Shown here in pieces: positions 24,300-34,916 of a stretch of DNA of 64,000 nucleotides; positions within the stretch are counted from its first letter, which is position 1; every line of letters begins with the position of its first letter. The notes below the pieces were generated by a model. That model made no database searches, was not told the DNA's origin, and saw nothing but the letters and a program-made list of their open reading frames with translations. The DNA lies in the NCBI GenBank assembly GCA_018340375.1, contig JAFFJZ010000001.1, forward strand, positions 32,728,001-32,792,000, in the 5' to 3' direction. Made by a program: the position numbers and the translations under genes. The DNA comes from Gonatopus flavifemur (Eukaryota; Arthropoda; Insecta; Hymenoptera; Dryinidae).

Positions 24300-24470
24300 T
24301 CATTGCCATTGCTGCACCAATGATGGGGCTCCACTGGAAAAACACGTTGTGTAAATCATAAAATGATATTATCATTTTCAGTGTTGCGCTATGCTTGATT
24401 GCCAAGCCTCGGCCATACTTTATCTACATTGCGCCATGATAGCACCAATGGTAAATTCCTGTATGTGCAG
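24300..24470. mobile_element. TTGGC-word element, inverted partial copy
   Basis: CATTGCTGCACCAATGATGG, TGTAAATCATAAAATGATAT and TCAGTGTTGCGCTATGC are the inverse of sequence at 15370-15460. GATTGCCAAGCCTCGGCC and ACATTGCGCCATGATAGC add the family's TTGGC words. Confidence 0.6.
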
Positions 24471-24520
24471 TCATTATAAAATGAAAATTTCATTTGCCAC
24501 AACTAAAGTCTTTATTCCCA

Positions 24521-24775
24521 CACCGAGAGAAATAATTACTATCACCAATAACATATTGTGATGTTTCAAGAAATCAATTTCTCAAAAAATCTGTACTCTT
24601 GATACGAGAAAATTTTCTTAGAACTAAAGTTGTATTTCTTGATTTGAATAAATATTTTCTTGATCCAAGGGAATTCCACTTGAGCTTGCAACATATCAGC
24701 TGTATTCAAGAATATTTATTCTCAAAAATATTCAAGAATATGTTTTCTTGGTATTAGTAATTATTTCTCTCAGTG
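24521..24775. mobile_element. Fold-back with CACCGAGAGAAATAATTACT ends
   Basis: The left end CACCGAGAGAAATAATTACT pairs with the right end AGTAATTATTTCTCTCAGTG. The body iterates TCAAGAATAT/ATATTCTTGA-like words. It is bordered by CA on both sides, possibly a changed TA target. The ends belong to the CACNGAGAGAAA group. Confidence 0.8.
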
Positions 24776-25122
24776 CATTGGATAAACCGTTTGACTGATA
24801 TTTTAGATAATTCGAACTTCATTGAGGCCAGTTAGAATTTTTCGCCGGTACCTTCCACTGGATTAGCAAGTTTTTTTCTTGCTGTAATAGCAATCTTAAT
24901 AGCTACGGCAGCGATGTTTTAGCTGCGTCTGCTGAAAATCTCGACCTCTCCAGTCAACTTTTTTTTTCTATCCTACATATTATAATACTGTAAACGTTGC
25001 TAGTCTAGCAAGAAGTTTTCCTATGTTACAGTTTTGCAAATTTTGAGCTGGGTTAGCAAAAAGATTTGCTATTCTATACATAATACCGCGATTTGCTGCG
25101 CCAAAAATTTTTTTCTCCATTT

Positions 25123-25800
25123 TGTTTGTCATCAAATCGAAACATTGAAAAGTAACTGAGAAAAGGAAGAAGGTGGAATTTTGTGACCTCGGTTCGGTGG
25201 ATTGTTATTTCCTCGCCATTAGCACGAGTGTTTGTCAGTCAGAACATCGTTATGCAAATTCAATCGAATCCGAAGGACGCGCATACGTTAAACACATGAA
25301 ATCAGTTGAATTCAAAATCAACTTACGAGCTTTGAAAAGAATAACATCTCTCTTTGTGTTCGATATCCGATGGAATGGAAGCTGAGGCGCGGAGAGAAAA
25401 AGAGACAAAAATTGATACGTTCGTGCCTAAGAGAGGGAAGGAAGAAAAGTGAGGAAGGCGGTTTATAAGCAGTCGTCTGAATGGCTCGTTAAATCCTTAT
25501 GATTCGTGAATCGTATGATTATTATTTTCATTGTTATTACTCTTATTATTGTTATTATTATCGTACAATGGACCAAATGCCCACACGTATTCCGTTTTCT
25601 TTTTCTTTATTCCAAATGTGACAGACAAAAGTGGTACATCGTCTTAATACGATGATTACGAGTTAAAATATCAAAGGCAATATTGAATAATATGGTTGAT
25701 ATCATTGTGTGCGGTTTTTATTTCTATGTATCACGTATATGTATTCGTGTAAACCTATTATATGATATTAAAGATATTCTCTTTCTTATTTCTTTTTCAG
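25123..25800. other. Unique DNA upstream of the exon candidate
   Basis: No element recognised. It ends in a good polypyrimidine tract and acceptor (CTTATTTCTTTTTCAG at 25785-25800). A TTA/TTG-rich low-complexity stretch lies at about 25515-25560. Confidence 0.45.
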
Positions 25801-25883
25801 TGTTGTCGAGTTGGGCTATACTTGAGAAGTTTGGACGTCGAGAATTCTTCTGGGAAACTCAGTTCCTTCGTTTCGTATAACAG
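25801..25883 (+). CDS. Candidate internal coding exon, 83 bp
   Basis: Bounded on the left by a strong acceptor (TTTCTTTTTCAG, ending at 25800) and on the right by CAG|GTATGC at 25883/25884. The first frame is open through all 27 codons plus two bases and reads GLYLRSLDVENSSGKLSSF in its middle; the second and third frames contain stops. Size, both splice signals and a single open frame fit an internal exon. I do not recognise the protein, and no neighbouring exon could be joined to it with confidence, so a chance open interval or an untranslated exon remains possible. Confidence 0.4.
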
Positions 25884-26357
25884 GTATGCAGTTTTAATTT
25901 GATTATAGGGAGAGGTCTACTCGAGAAAAGATGATTATGCTCAACGAATTCGAGTATATATTTAATTAGAGGGAGTTATAATTGAATCTAATTTTCTTGG
26001 TCCTAATTTTTGGACGATTGAAATTCAGGGCGCTAGATTCTTGTTAAATTTAATTGCTTACAGCGATTTCATCTTCAAGTGATTGTTAGCATCCTCTAAA
26101 TTCTTGATGGAGAGCTAAATAATGTGATCCAACTCAATTTCGGGGATACGTGTTTTGATACCTGATAATGTCATTTTGATGATAGATTTCTACAGGGGCA
26201 GAAATTTCGAGGACCATATCATTTCAGTTCTTAATATTATTAAACAAATCGTGGTACGTTCGACTTCTTTTGCCGTTGGATCCATTTTGTATTTGGTGTG
26301 CTTCTCACTGATTTTCCGAAGTGGTCTTAATAAGTAATTTCAGTTCCATGTAAATGA
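25884..26357. other. Unassigned DNA, possible intron
   Basis: Follows the candidate donor. No element or gene seen before the next fold-back at 26358. Confidence 0.4.
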
Positions 26358-26410
26358 CCTGGTAGAAATGTTCTAACCATTGACAAGCTTTGTAACGCTC
26401 AACTAATAGC

Positions 26411-27335
26411 CAAAAAATGAATCTAACAGTAGCAGCCGTAGGGATAGCGATTGTCACAACTTTTTACACGAAACGTCTATTATGGATTTAAGCATCTGAA
26501 ACGTTTACTGGAATGCTACTTGATCGATTTCTGATATTGAGGGGAGGTTTTCATCTAGCGACCCCAAAATAAGATGATTTTCTTGAATTTTTTTTCATGG
26601 GAGGAAGTGAATAAAGAACTCGGGGGGTTTTACACTTGGTAATTAATTGAGTCTTTAAGTACATAACAAAATTTTTTGAAGTAAAAAATAATACCATGGG
26701 AATTTTTGATACGTGTTGGAATATAATCACCTAAAAAAACAGTGAACAATCGGACGCCACTATAGCACTTACAAAAATTATCAGAAATCAAAAATCCAAA
26801 AATTTTCATGAAATACATTATATTTGTTAAAGCTTGTACCAATAAAACCAATGAAAAGTCCGAAATTAAAAAAATGACAAGCATTCAAACTTTTGGTGGC
26901 GTTTTTTCACTCTTTAAAGTGCTGTAAAAAGCAACAAAAAAAAGGCAAATGTCATCTCCATTTAGCTTCATCCTCCAATAAATTCAATCAGCTTCAAAAT
27001 AAAAAAAAAGAGCGATTCGTTCAGTAGTTTTTAAGATATCGTGGAGCCAAATTTGCGAAACATGGTTTCAAGAAAAACGTCTTCGAAGTTTCGGGATACG
27101 AATCCTTTAACTTGGAGAAATTCCTTCCGTGTACTTTAAGACCCATTAAATGAGTTCCAAATCACTCGAGTTCTTGATTTACTTCTTCTTTAAGAAAAAA
27201 AATTCGAGAAAATCACCTTATTTCGGAATTCGCTTGATCAGAACCTCCCCTTAACAAAGCTTCAACAAGGGTCAATCAAGAGTTACAACAATCGGCTGCT
27301 AGCTTTACAGCTGCTAGTTTCAGCTTTATCAAAAA
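26411..27335. mobile_element. GCAGCCG/CGGCTGC fold-back, copy 1, itself interrupted
   Basis: The left part carries AGTAGCAGCCGTAGGGATAG, GTCACAACTTTTTACACG and GCATCTGAAACGTTTACTGG. The right part carries AGAGTTACAACAATCGGCTG and GCTGCTAGTTTCAGC. The same order is seen at 30784-30975. The TTAA element at 26537-27254 sits between the two parts. Confidence 0.7.
26537..27254. mobile_element. TTAA-type non-autonomous element, copy 2
   Basis: Ends TTGAGGGGAGGTTTTCATCT and AGAACCTCCCCTTAA are inverted repeats, with CCCCAAAATAAGATGATTTT and AAATCACCTTATTTCGG just inside. The whole interior parallels 4108-4836 and 35814-36523. The left TTGA is probably a mutated TTAA target. No coding sequence. Confidence 0.85.
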
Positions 27336-27881
27336 CTGGACGCTTGCAAGTGCCTCATAGGGTTCTGGTGAAGTACTTGCAAGTGTCTAATATTTGGCTA
27401 GTTCAGCGTTACAAAAATTGTCAATAACTAGATCATTTCTACTTGGGTAACAGCACATTAACCTTGTCACTTTTTACTAGAGTTCTGTTGATCTTGTTTT
27501 TGGGATACAATATCCGCAGCAGAAATGACTATAGCCACCTCATGGTGAATGTCAAGACCCTTTCTAGTGGCTAGCTTCACTGCCAGTGCCTCAAAAGGTA
27601 CTGGACAACCGCTATAATTATATTTACTGGAGATGCGTACGGTGTTGATTTTCACACCCTTTTCATTTGATAATCTTATGAAGAATATAATATCGAGTAG
27701 TAAGCACTATTTTTAGTCATTTTATAATTCAAACTAACTCCATACGGTTGTTTATTGTTAAACGGGGGAAAATGTTTTAACGAATACATTTTTTTCCAAA
27801 TGTAGAATCAATAGATTTAACTTACATGTTGTGAGGACACTTCTGAAACTGTTAGATACTTGTTACGACATTCGACAAAAT

Positions 27882-28379
27882 CCCTAGTAAAAATTTGATC
27901 GAGCATTCCCTATTTTCAATAAGGTTCTGATCAGGTTGGAATCCGGAAACCGTAAATGAGGAAAATCTTATGAGGCCTTCACAAGGGCTGTACCTGATTG
28001 TCTTGATAGGATTTAAATAGGGTTGTCATTGACAAGAAAATGGTATCTATAAAATATTTCTTTGAACCAGTTAAATATCATTCGAATGAATGAAATGGTT
28101 CTTCACCGCATAAAGTGTTTCACCAAGTGGAAAACCATTTCATCCATTAGTAAGTGAAATTTCATTGATCTAAAGAAATATTTTATAGATATCATTGGAT
28201 CCAATATTTTGTTTTCTCAATGACTTTTTTCCCTCAGTGTACAATAAGGGTTCGGATGAGATTTCCACAAAATCGAGAAAAAGAGGGAAAATCGTAACGA
28301 ACCCTGGTGAGGACCTGATAGGGAATCAGGCATGCCTCATGAGGCCCTCGTGATTTTCTGTCCAAAATTTCTACTAGGG
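27882..28379. mobile_element. CCCTAGTAAAAATTT fold-back with a nested stem
   Basis: The left end CCCTAGTAAAAATTTGATCG pairs with the right end CAAAATTTCTACTAGGG. Internal words include AGGGAAT, TCTGATCAGG, CATGAGGCC and TCGTGATTTTC in both senses. The middle is occupied by a second inverted repeat (28027-28240). Confidence 0.65.
28027..28240. mobile_element. Nested inverted repeat with TAAAATATTTCTTT arm
   Basis: TTGACAAGAAAATGGTATCT and ATAAAATATTTCTTTGA pair with TAAAGAAATATTTTATAGAT and TTGTTTTCTCAATGA; GAATGAAATGGTT pairs with AACCATTTCATCC. The right side ends CCCTCAGTGTA, an end typical of the TA-flanked group; the left end is not cleanly defined. Confidence 0.6.
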
Positions 28380-28563
28380 ACAATACTATTTTGATACATT
28401 ATTCTGCTCCGTATATCAGGGTAACGCAATACCGCTGCTGAAAGATAATATGCCGCAGATTCAATAGATATGAAAACTACCGTAGCAGCCTTAGTGAACG
28501 CTTTTGTAGGAGCAAATTAGAGAAAATTCTGCATGATCCTTAAGATATTGATAGCATAGATTA

Positions 28564-28828
28564 CCCAGTAAATATTTTGCGTCTTGGACAATATTTTTAG
28601 CTCAGTATTAATTATACCAATTTTTGTATAAAACTCATCTAAACGATATCTTTACCATGTCTCGCATCTAAATGATATGTCGAAGACAAGTTTTAGACGC
28701 AACTCATGTTAAATATGTTCTTCAGACAGGTTTTAGACAAGAATTGTTCTAAAACTTATTCAAAAGTTGTGTGCAAGACACGCAAAACTTGTCTAAAATA
28801 TGTAGCAAGACACAAAATGTTTACTGGA
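28564..28828. mobile_element. TA-flanked CCCAGT element, AAGTTTTAGAC word
   Basis: TA at 28562-28563 and 28829-28830. Ends CCCAGTAAATATTTTGCGTC and ACACAAAATGTTTACTGGA are inverted repeats. The body iterates AAGTTTTAGAC / GTCTAAAACTTGTC words. It shares the CCCA start with the elements at 8488, 16878 and 53693. Confidence 0.8.
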
Positions 28829-29700
28829 TAACTAATGCAAGAGCCCGGGCAAAAATTTTACCAATTTCTGGGCTGGGGTCACAAAGCCCTTCTTAATTCT
28901 TCTCTAGAATAAAGGCGGCCAGAGAAAGCTTTTCGGTATAACTTGTCGATAAAAATCTATTTCGATTCGCCAAGCTTCAATTTCAGATAAAGAATATTTG
29001 ATTGAAAAACAAATTTCTGACAAATGATTCTGCAAAACTCTTGTGTACCACGTTGTGATCAAACGGCGTTCTTTCGGCGCTATCAAATACATAGATCTCT
29101 TTTCAGTTTGTCCCACAGAAGCTATCGCGTTCTCATCTCACGCGTTCCAAATGGACAAGGAAGCAGAATATTTTAATCATCGAGCTATGACACATTTTTT
29201 CAAAAAGATTTTTCATCAACATAAAATATTTACGCCAACCTACGAGAATTCTAAATATTCCACGTTCTTTCTATATACGGATTTTCGAAAGGAAAAAAAG
29301 AAAAAGGAGAAATAACCAGAGCACTTTGACGAGACTACCGTAACATACGTTCCGTTTTACAAATGAAAAATTGTGAGAGAATTTGAAAAATAACGTTCAT
29401 AGTTTATCTCATACGATTTTTCGAAACATTACATATGAGATTTCAATGAAATATTTTCAAATATCTCAGAAACGTGTCATGTTTAGGGGAAACGTATGTG
29501 TCTACGTATATAGGTGTGTGTGTAACAGTACACATCTTCGTGCTGGAACGATTCGAACTACCTCACTTCGATACTCTGCCTCCTTCGCTCTCTCGCATAT
29601 TGTATATACGTGAACTCGGGACAAGAGCAGCACGCTTACGGCGCCACACGGCATACCGTATAATACAGATATAGATATATTCTACTACCCCTAGCATAGT

Positions 29701-29736
29701 CTCAACTCGACTCAACTCGACTCGACTCGACTCGAG
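29701..29736. repeat. (CTCGA)n/(CTCAA)n pentanucleotide repeat
   Basis: About seven five-base units, CTCAA and CTCGA mixed, ending in CTCGAGCGG. Confidence 0.85.
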
Positions 29737-29960
29737 CGGCTGAATCGATCCACCAAGTTTCCCCTGCACACGTTCTACGTCCCCAGAATGTTCGCTCCAA
29801 CCACCCACTTACCCAACGCGATTCCCTCTCTTTCATCCTTTCTCCTCTTTCTCTCCTTTTCTTCCAACCACCTCCCGTCTCTTTTCATTTTTCAACCAAC
29901 AAATTTTATCCTTTTCTCAAGTGCGTTCATCAAAATTCCTCCTCTTTCTCTTCCTCTCCC

Positions 29961-29987
29961 CTCTTCTTCTTCTTCTTCTTCTTCTTT
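29961..29987. repeat. (TTC)n microsatellite
   Basis: Pure CTT/TTC run within a longer pyrimidine-rich stretch. Confidence 0.85.
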
Positions 29988-30180
29988 CGAATTCATCTTT
30001 TTCACTTTGCCAAATCTTTTTTCCTTTCTTTGTATTTCTTCCACTTGTTCCTTCTGACGTGCTTCCCATCTCTCAAACGTAAAAATCTTCACCCGCGTCT
30101 CTCGGTTTTTGATTTTATTTTATGTTACTTTTTTTGGGGGATTTTTTTTCATTCCCCTTGCTGTGCTCCTTCTGTTTATT

Positions 30181-30216
30181 CATCTATCTATCTATCTATC
30201 TATGTATCTATCTATC
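30181..30216. repeat. (ATCT)n tetranucleotide repeat
   Basis: About nine CTAT units with one ATGT interruption. Confidence 0.9.
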
Positions 30217-30783
30217 CGTGTGCGCACCTTATGATCGAAAAGGACACAGGCTGGGGTTTCCATCGCTATTGCCTCTGCCAAATCCCGACCTAGATTTATA
30301 CGAATTTGTGAGCTACGTTGTGTACGTGTTTTCACTACATTTTTCGGCTTTGATATCCGTTTCTTTATGTAAGGGTACACAGAATGAAATCCGTTCACCG
30401 TGTATGCATATGTGCGTGAACGCGCACCGCGCGGGGTTCCGTGAAATTGGAAAGGCCACTCGCTCTTTTACACGTGTGTATCTAATTTTCCAATTCTTCG
30501 AATGAAAGTTTGTATCTATCTATGCGAAAATTGTGTGTTCTTCTAGCTCGACCGATAGGCTCTCGCCTATGAGAGGGGATATAATTCGCATTCGATATTC
30601 CAATTTTGGGTTCGAATCCATAGGTGGACGAATCTAAATATCTTCTTGTTGTGCAAGTTTCGAAGCCGTAGAACGATGGGAACATATAGCAAACCTGTAT
30701 TCTCAAAGTGAGCTCTTCTTCGTCTCAATCATTTTGGATTTTATCGATCGGTTCGTTTGTAATACCGTACTTGTTTTAATAGA

Positions 30784-30975
30784 GCTGAAACTGGCAGCCG
30801 TAGAGGTAGCAGCTGATTGTCATAACTTTTTACACGGAACATCTATCAAGGATTTAAGCATCTGAAACGTTTACTGGGATGCTACTTGATTGATTTTTGA
30901 TATTAACAGAACTTTAATAATTCGGTGTAATTAAGAGTTACAACAATCGGCTGCTAGGTTCAACTTTATCTTTCC
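30784..30975. mobile_element. GCAGCCG/CGGCTGC fold-back, copy 2
   Basis: GAGCTGAAACTGGCAGCCG at the left pairs with CGGCTGCTAGGTTCAACTT at the right. Between them are TCATAACTTTTTACACGG, GCATCTGAAACGTTTACTGG and TTAAGAGTTACAACAATCGG, in the same order as the interrupted copy at 26411. This shows what that copy looked like before the TTAA element entered. Confidence 0.75.
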
Positions 30976-31520
30976 TCAACTGTTTTTTAAATCTTTGGCT
31001 TGTGAATCTAGAGTTTTTGAGACATGAGATCTTATTTTATATAAAATTGTATACAATCTCTACGCGTCGCATAAAAATTGTGTCTCAACTGTATGAAATT
31101 AGTTTCCGATACAATGTTCCCCACGTGAGCAGTTTCCAAGTCTCTGAAAGTGTCACAACTTCGTGCCAGATATCGGTAGTTATTCCACGAAATTGTATCT
31201 CTCGAAAACGAAAATCCCATCGCGTGGTGCCATCTGACTTTCTGCATTGCTACATAGAAATGATAATGGTTAGATGGAGCTACTTGGTTTGATTTTCTCT
31301 TTTGTGTAATAATTCAATGGTCAGTGTATAAAGTTTGAATTCCAATTTGCATGTTGCTGGCTTTGAAAGGGAGGGACGGATAGATGGATCGAAAGTGTCT
31401 GTCATCTCAAATTTATGTTCTTCTCTCAATATTGGGGAGTCTCGATGAGAAGAATTTGAAGAATTTCGTATGATTGTTTTACAAGAAAAATGTTTTTAGT
31501 AAACCTTATTCCATCAGGAG

Positions 31521-32288
31521 TTATACACAGGATGTTTCAGATTTCATCATTTACATTTCTGTGACATATTCTGCAACCGAAATGCAATAATTTCCCATAT
31601 GAAAAAAATTTTTATGAGGCTTAGTCTTTGAGATGTGAGGATTTTTAATTTTTTTCCAAATTCAAATCCACTCGAAAGCATTATTATATGTTACATACTT
31701 GATTCCAACCACTAAGATGGAAAACGGCGGATCCCTGGGTAAAAATTGAACTATCCTATCATTGTTTGCTTTGGAGCTATACAAATTTGGAATTGTTGAA
31801 TGCTGATGGGTTGGAAGCTATGAAGCTAAAACTAGCAGCCGACTGTTGTAAATTTGAGGTTATTGGAACTTTGTTTATATCAGAAATCGATGAGGTAGCA
31901 TCCTACCAAACGTTTCAGATGCTTGAATCCTCAATGAAAATCGTGTATAAAGAGTTATGACAAGCGGCTGCTAGCTCTGTGGCTGCTAGTTTCAGTTTCA
32001 TCTAGAAGCTAAAAAATTTCGAATCACTATATTTTGGAATTCAAGAATGCTGGCATATTTCAATTTCTTTCCAGGAATCCACCGTTCTTCAACTCAGCGC
32101 ATGGCGTCAAACTCAAGTGTGTAGCACACAATGCTTTTGAATGATGTGGATTTGGAAAAAAATTTGAAAATGCTCATATCTCAAAAACTACGCCTCAAAA
32201 AAATTTTTTACATGCGGGAAATTATTGCATTCTGGCTGCAGAATATGCCACAGAAATGCGAATGATGAATTCTGAAACCCCTGTTATA
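31521..32288. mobile_element. Long-armed fold-back, ACAGG-TTTCAGA ends
   Basis: The arms span about 31521-31690 and 32120-32288. CATTTCTGTGACATATTCTG pairs with CAGAATATGCCACAGAAATG; AATGCAATAATTTCCC pairs with GGGAAATTATTGCATT; ends TATACACAGGATGTTTCAG and CTGAAACCCCTGTTATA match. The central spacer contains a third copy of the GCAGCCG element (31815-32005). No coding sequence. Confidence 0.75.
31815..32005. mobile_element. GCAGCCG/CGGCTGC fold-back, copy 3, nested
   Basis: Left GAAGCTAAAACTAGCAGCCG, right GCGGCTGCTAGCTC then GTGGCTGCTAGTTTCAG. The interior is more diverged than copies 1 and 2 (AACGTTTCAGATGCTTG appears inverted relative to copy 2). Located in the spacer of the long-armed fold-back. 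Confidence 0.6.
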
Positions 32289-32315
32289 CATACTGCTTTC
32301 AAAAATATTTAGCTA

Positions 32316-33584
32316 CACGGAAAGACCGGGCCTTTTTTCTATTTAGAAAGAATTTATCAACGTTTGGTAAAATGACTGTCAATTGAAGGAAGGAGAGGAT
32401 GGCTGAAAAATATTCATAGGGAGTCGCCCGAAAATTCGTAGTCAAAGTATCAACAGTTGATAGTTTCATTGGTATTTTTCACAGTGAAACTATCAATTGT
32501 TGATCATCGACTAAGAATTTTTAGTAGACTCCCTACGAATATTTTTCAGCGATCCTCATTTTCCCTAAATTGACAGTCATTTCTTTGAATATTAATAAAC
32601 CCGGTCTTCCCCGAGTCGAAAAATTGAAACCTGATTTCGAACTATTCAAAGTCTGATCTTACCCATTTGAACAATATGAGATGAGGATTAATGAGAACCT
32701 GTTTTGATCCGTAATACGCAACGAATACGCATTCTGTCAGGTCAAATTTTAAAACCTGATATAGCTCTATTTTTCCTTCACCCTTATTTTGACCTGGTTA
32801 TGAAATTTTGTGAATTCTATTCAGAAAATACCAGCAGCGAGATACCTGCTAATTCTAATTTTAAGAATTATTCAAAAAATTTGCTTGTTTAAAATGAAAA
32901 CGATAAATTCTTCCCCTCTTTTGTGATGCGATTTTTGTATCGTTAATTTCATACAACAATCAGGGGAATTTATTGTTTTTTATGGAAGATTTTTAGACAG
33001 GTAAAGTCCCAAGCATTGAGGAATTTTGAATGGATATCGAAATTTAAATATGAAAATTGATTGGATATGTATATATGGATGTAAGCTTATTATTCTAAAT
33101 AAATTTCAAACATCTTATTTTCTCATGAAATTCATTCGATTTCATTTTCATGATACTTTTTCAAGTCTCATGTTATAGAATTTATTGACATTTCATTATT
33201 CTCAGAAATTATCAAAGTTCCAAAAGCGATTAAATTTACGTTATGTTCATTCCGTGTAACTTTTAATAATAAAATTATATTGATCAATTAATACTCAACT
33301 TCATCATCCATAAATGATACATACATTTGAATTTCATTATACATTTGCAAATCAGGTTAGAATCAAGATGAAAAGAACATTATCAGGTCAAAACAGTTGT
33401 GAGCAGGATTTATAATTTTTCCTTCAAATTCCAACAAATTGAGATCAGGTTGTGACCTGAATTTGAATCACTATGTATAGAACCATATCAGGTTCAAAAG
33501 GAATGAAATCAGGTCGAATACAATATGAGATCAGGTTAAACAGACCAAGATCAGCTCTCAATTTTTCGACTCGGGAATTCCGTG
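32316..33584. mobile_element. TA-flanked CACGGAAAGACCGGG fold-back with its end split
   Basis: TA at 32314-32315 and 33585-33586. The left end is CACGGAAAGACCGGG. The matching right end CCCGGTCTTCC stops at about 32610, and its last bases (ATTCCGTG) appear only at 33577-33584, after a second element. The arms pair through AATGACTGTCAATT / AATTGACAGTCATT and AACTATCAACTG-like central words around 32470. Confidence 0.75.
32610..33575. mobile_element. ATCAGGT-word element nested in the preceding fold-back
   Basis: Ends CCGAGTCGAAAAATTGA and TCAATTTTTCGACTCGG are perfect inverted repeats. About a dozen ATCAGGT/ACCTGAT words occur near both ends, including GATCAGGTTGTGACCTGA, and the middle is plain AT-rich DNA. 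TTCC lies on both sides (CTTCC before, ATTCC after), possibly a short target duplication. No transposase frame. Confidence 0.75.
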
Positions 33585-33767
33585 TATAGAAAGCATGGAT
33601 AATTTCTGAATGTTCACAATTACCTACAGCATAAAGAGTTCAAAAATAGTTCTTGAAGAATTCATGTTAATCCGCAAAGAATTCTTGAAGGAGACCATAA
33701 CTTGTTCAAAAGAATTCGAGGGGAGTCATTTTTCCATTAACAAGAACACTGAGAAAGAGGTTGATCT

Positions 33768-33936
33768 CCCTAGTAGAAATGCCCCAGTAATGGACAAGTT
33801 TAGTAACGCTTAACTAGCCAAAACCTAAACGCTTGCAAGTGCTTCGTAAGGTTCTGGCGAGGTACTTGCAAGTGCCTACTATCTGGCTAGTTAAGCGTTA
33901 CAAAACTCGTTAATAACTTGAGCATTTCTACTTGAG
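33768..33936. mobile_element. CTAGTAGAAATG fold-back, copy 4
   Basis: Starts CCCTAGTAGAAATGCCCCAG and ends TTGAGCATTTCTACTTGA. The arms pair through AACGCTTAACTAGCCA / TGGCTAGTTAAGCGTT, with TTGCAAGTGC words near the centre. An uninterrupted copy useful for defining the family. Confidence 0.8.
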
Positions 33937-34221
33937 ATATAGTTAACAAATGTTTATTCGACTGTAGCGGAATAATGATCAATTTCACCCAAATTTATTA
34001 TAATTCTTACCAATTTAGTTCAATAATGATCGACACACAGACATTGCTATGAAATATCCCTTGCTTATTGTCAACAGACTTCATTGATTCCACAAAAGTA
34101 TATATCACCCCAAACGGAAATATACGTTTTTGAACTCTTAAAAAATTCCGAAAGAGTTCTAAAAGCATTTGATAACAAGTTGTGGAGAATGCTATGAGAA
34201 ATCTGAGAGGGCAGAGCATCG

Positions 34222-34916
34222 GGGGCCCTAAAGTTCATAAACCCTAAAACCATATGTCCGAATTTCAGATGCCCGAAAGGCTATATGCTCGAATGTCCGT
34301 AAGCCCGAAGTTTCATAACATTCGGATAATATGGACATGTTTGATCGGATTCGGATAATAGGAAGCAGAGATACGCGCGTACGCAAAATGTTCATTTTTT
34401 GTCAAAGTTTTTGTCATCCACACAATTTTTCTGAATGAATCAGATTGAAACTGATATGGGACCACTATCACACTAGTCCACAACTGTGATAAAAATTTCG
34501 AAACGATCGGATAAGCAGAACTGGAGATATAAGCGTAAGAAACTCAGGAGGGGGGGGGGGGCTACAGCCACACAAACAGACAGACACGGTAAAAACATTG
34601 TTCCCCGAATTCTGAGGAACATTTTGGTCTAGGAGATTTTGAATTTCGAAAAAACAATTTTCGGCTCTAAATTATGAATTTTAATATAAATCAATTATTA
34701 GATACTTTTATACAATTCAAAAGTGAAATGTGCTTCTGTTCATCGTTTATCCATGCTTTGAATCATATAAAAGTATCTGATAATTGATTTATACTCAAAT
34801 TGGTAATTTTTTATAACGTTATGCAACTTCGGGCTTAGGGAAATTCGGGCATATAGCCTTTGGGGCATCTGAAATTCGGACATACGGTTTTAAGGCTTAT
34901 GAATTTCAGGGCTTAC
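34222..34916. mobile_element. Fold-back with about 100-bp inverted repeats (CATATGTCCGAATTTCAGATG)
   Basis: The left arm carries CATAAACCCTAAAACC, ATGTCCGAATTTCAGATG, GGCTATATGC and AAGCCCGAAGTT. The right arm carries these in inverse order with few changes (CATCTGAAATTCGGACAT, GCATATAGCC). A second, inner inverted repeat (ATCAATTATTAGATAC / GTATCTGATAATTGAT) lies near 34690 and 34775. A G-run at 34549-34560 and a CAGACAGACACGG string are in the spacer. Confidence 0.75.

Larger units (their letters stand above)
23977..25122. mobile_element. Degraded GCTGTGACAGC-word element broken by insertions
   Basis: The left end is ACGGAGAAAAAAAATTTACTG followed by GCTAACCCAGC words. The right part (24860-25122) has TAGCAATCTTAATAGCTACG, TTAGCTGCGTCTGC, TTGCTATTCTATACATAATA and ends in ATTTTTTTCTCCAT. 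The word series agrees with the intact copy at 5784-6133. Between 24209 and 24775 lie pieces of at least three other families. Confidence 0.5.
26358..27447. mobile_element. CTAGTAGAAATG fold-back, copy 3, split by nested insertions
   Basis: The left piece (26358-26410) reads CCTGGTAGAAATGTTCTAAC, TGACAAGCTTTGTAACGC and CAACTAATAGCC. The right piece (27330-27447) has GGACGCTTGCAAGTGCC, TTGGCTAGTTCAGCGTTAC and AGATCATTTCTACTTGGG. They complete each other when compared with the intact copies at 18206 and 33768. The intervening 0.9 kb is two further elements, one inside the other. Confidence 0.75.
28831..30783. other. Unique DNA with simple repeats
   Basis: No mobile element recognised. Contains (CTCGA)n at 29701-29736, (TTC)n at 29961-29987 and (ATCT)n at 30181-30216, and long CT-rich stretches. 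Open frames here arise from these tracts. A lone B-box-like GGTTCGAATCC occurs near 30609 without a convincing tRNA fold. Confidence 0.45.

Noticed and set aside
30540..30625. tRNA candidate around GGTTCGAATCC
   Set aside because: There is a B-box match, but the upstream TAGCTCGACCG fits the A-box poorly and no cloverleaf could be drawn.
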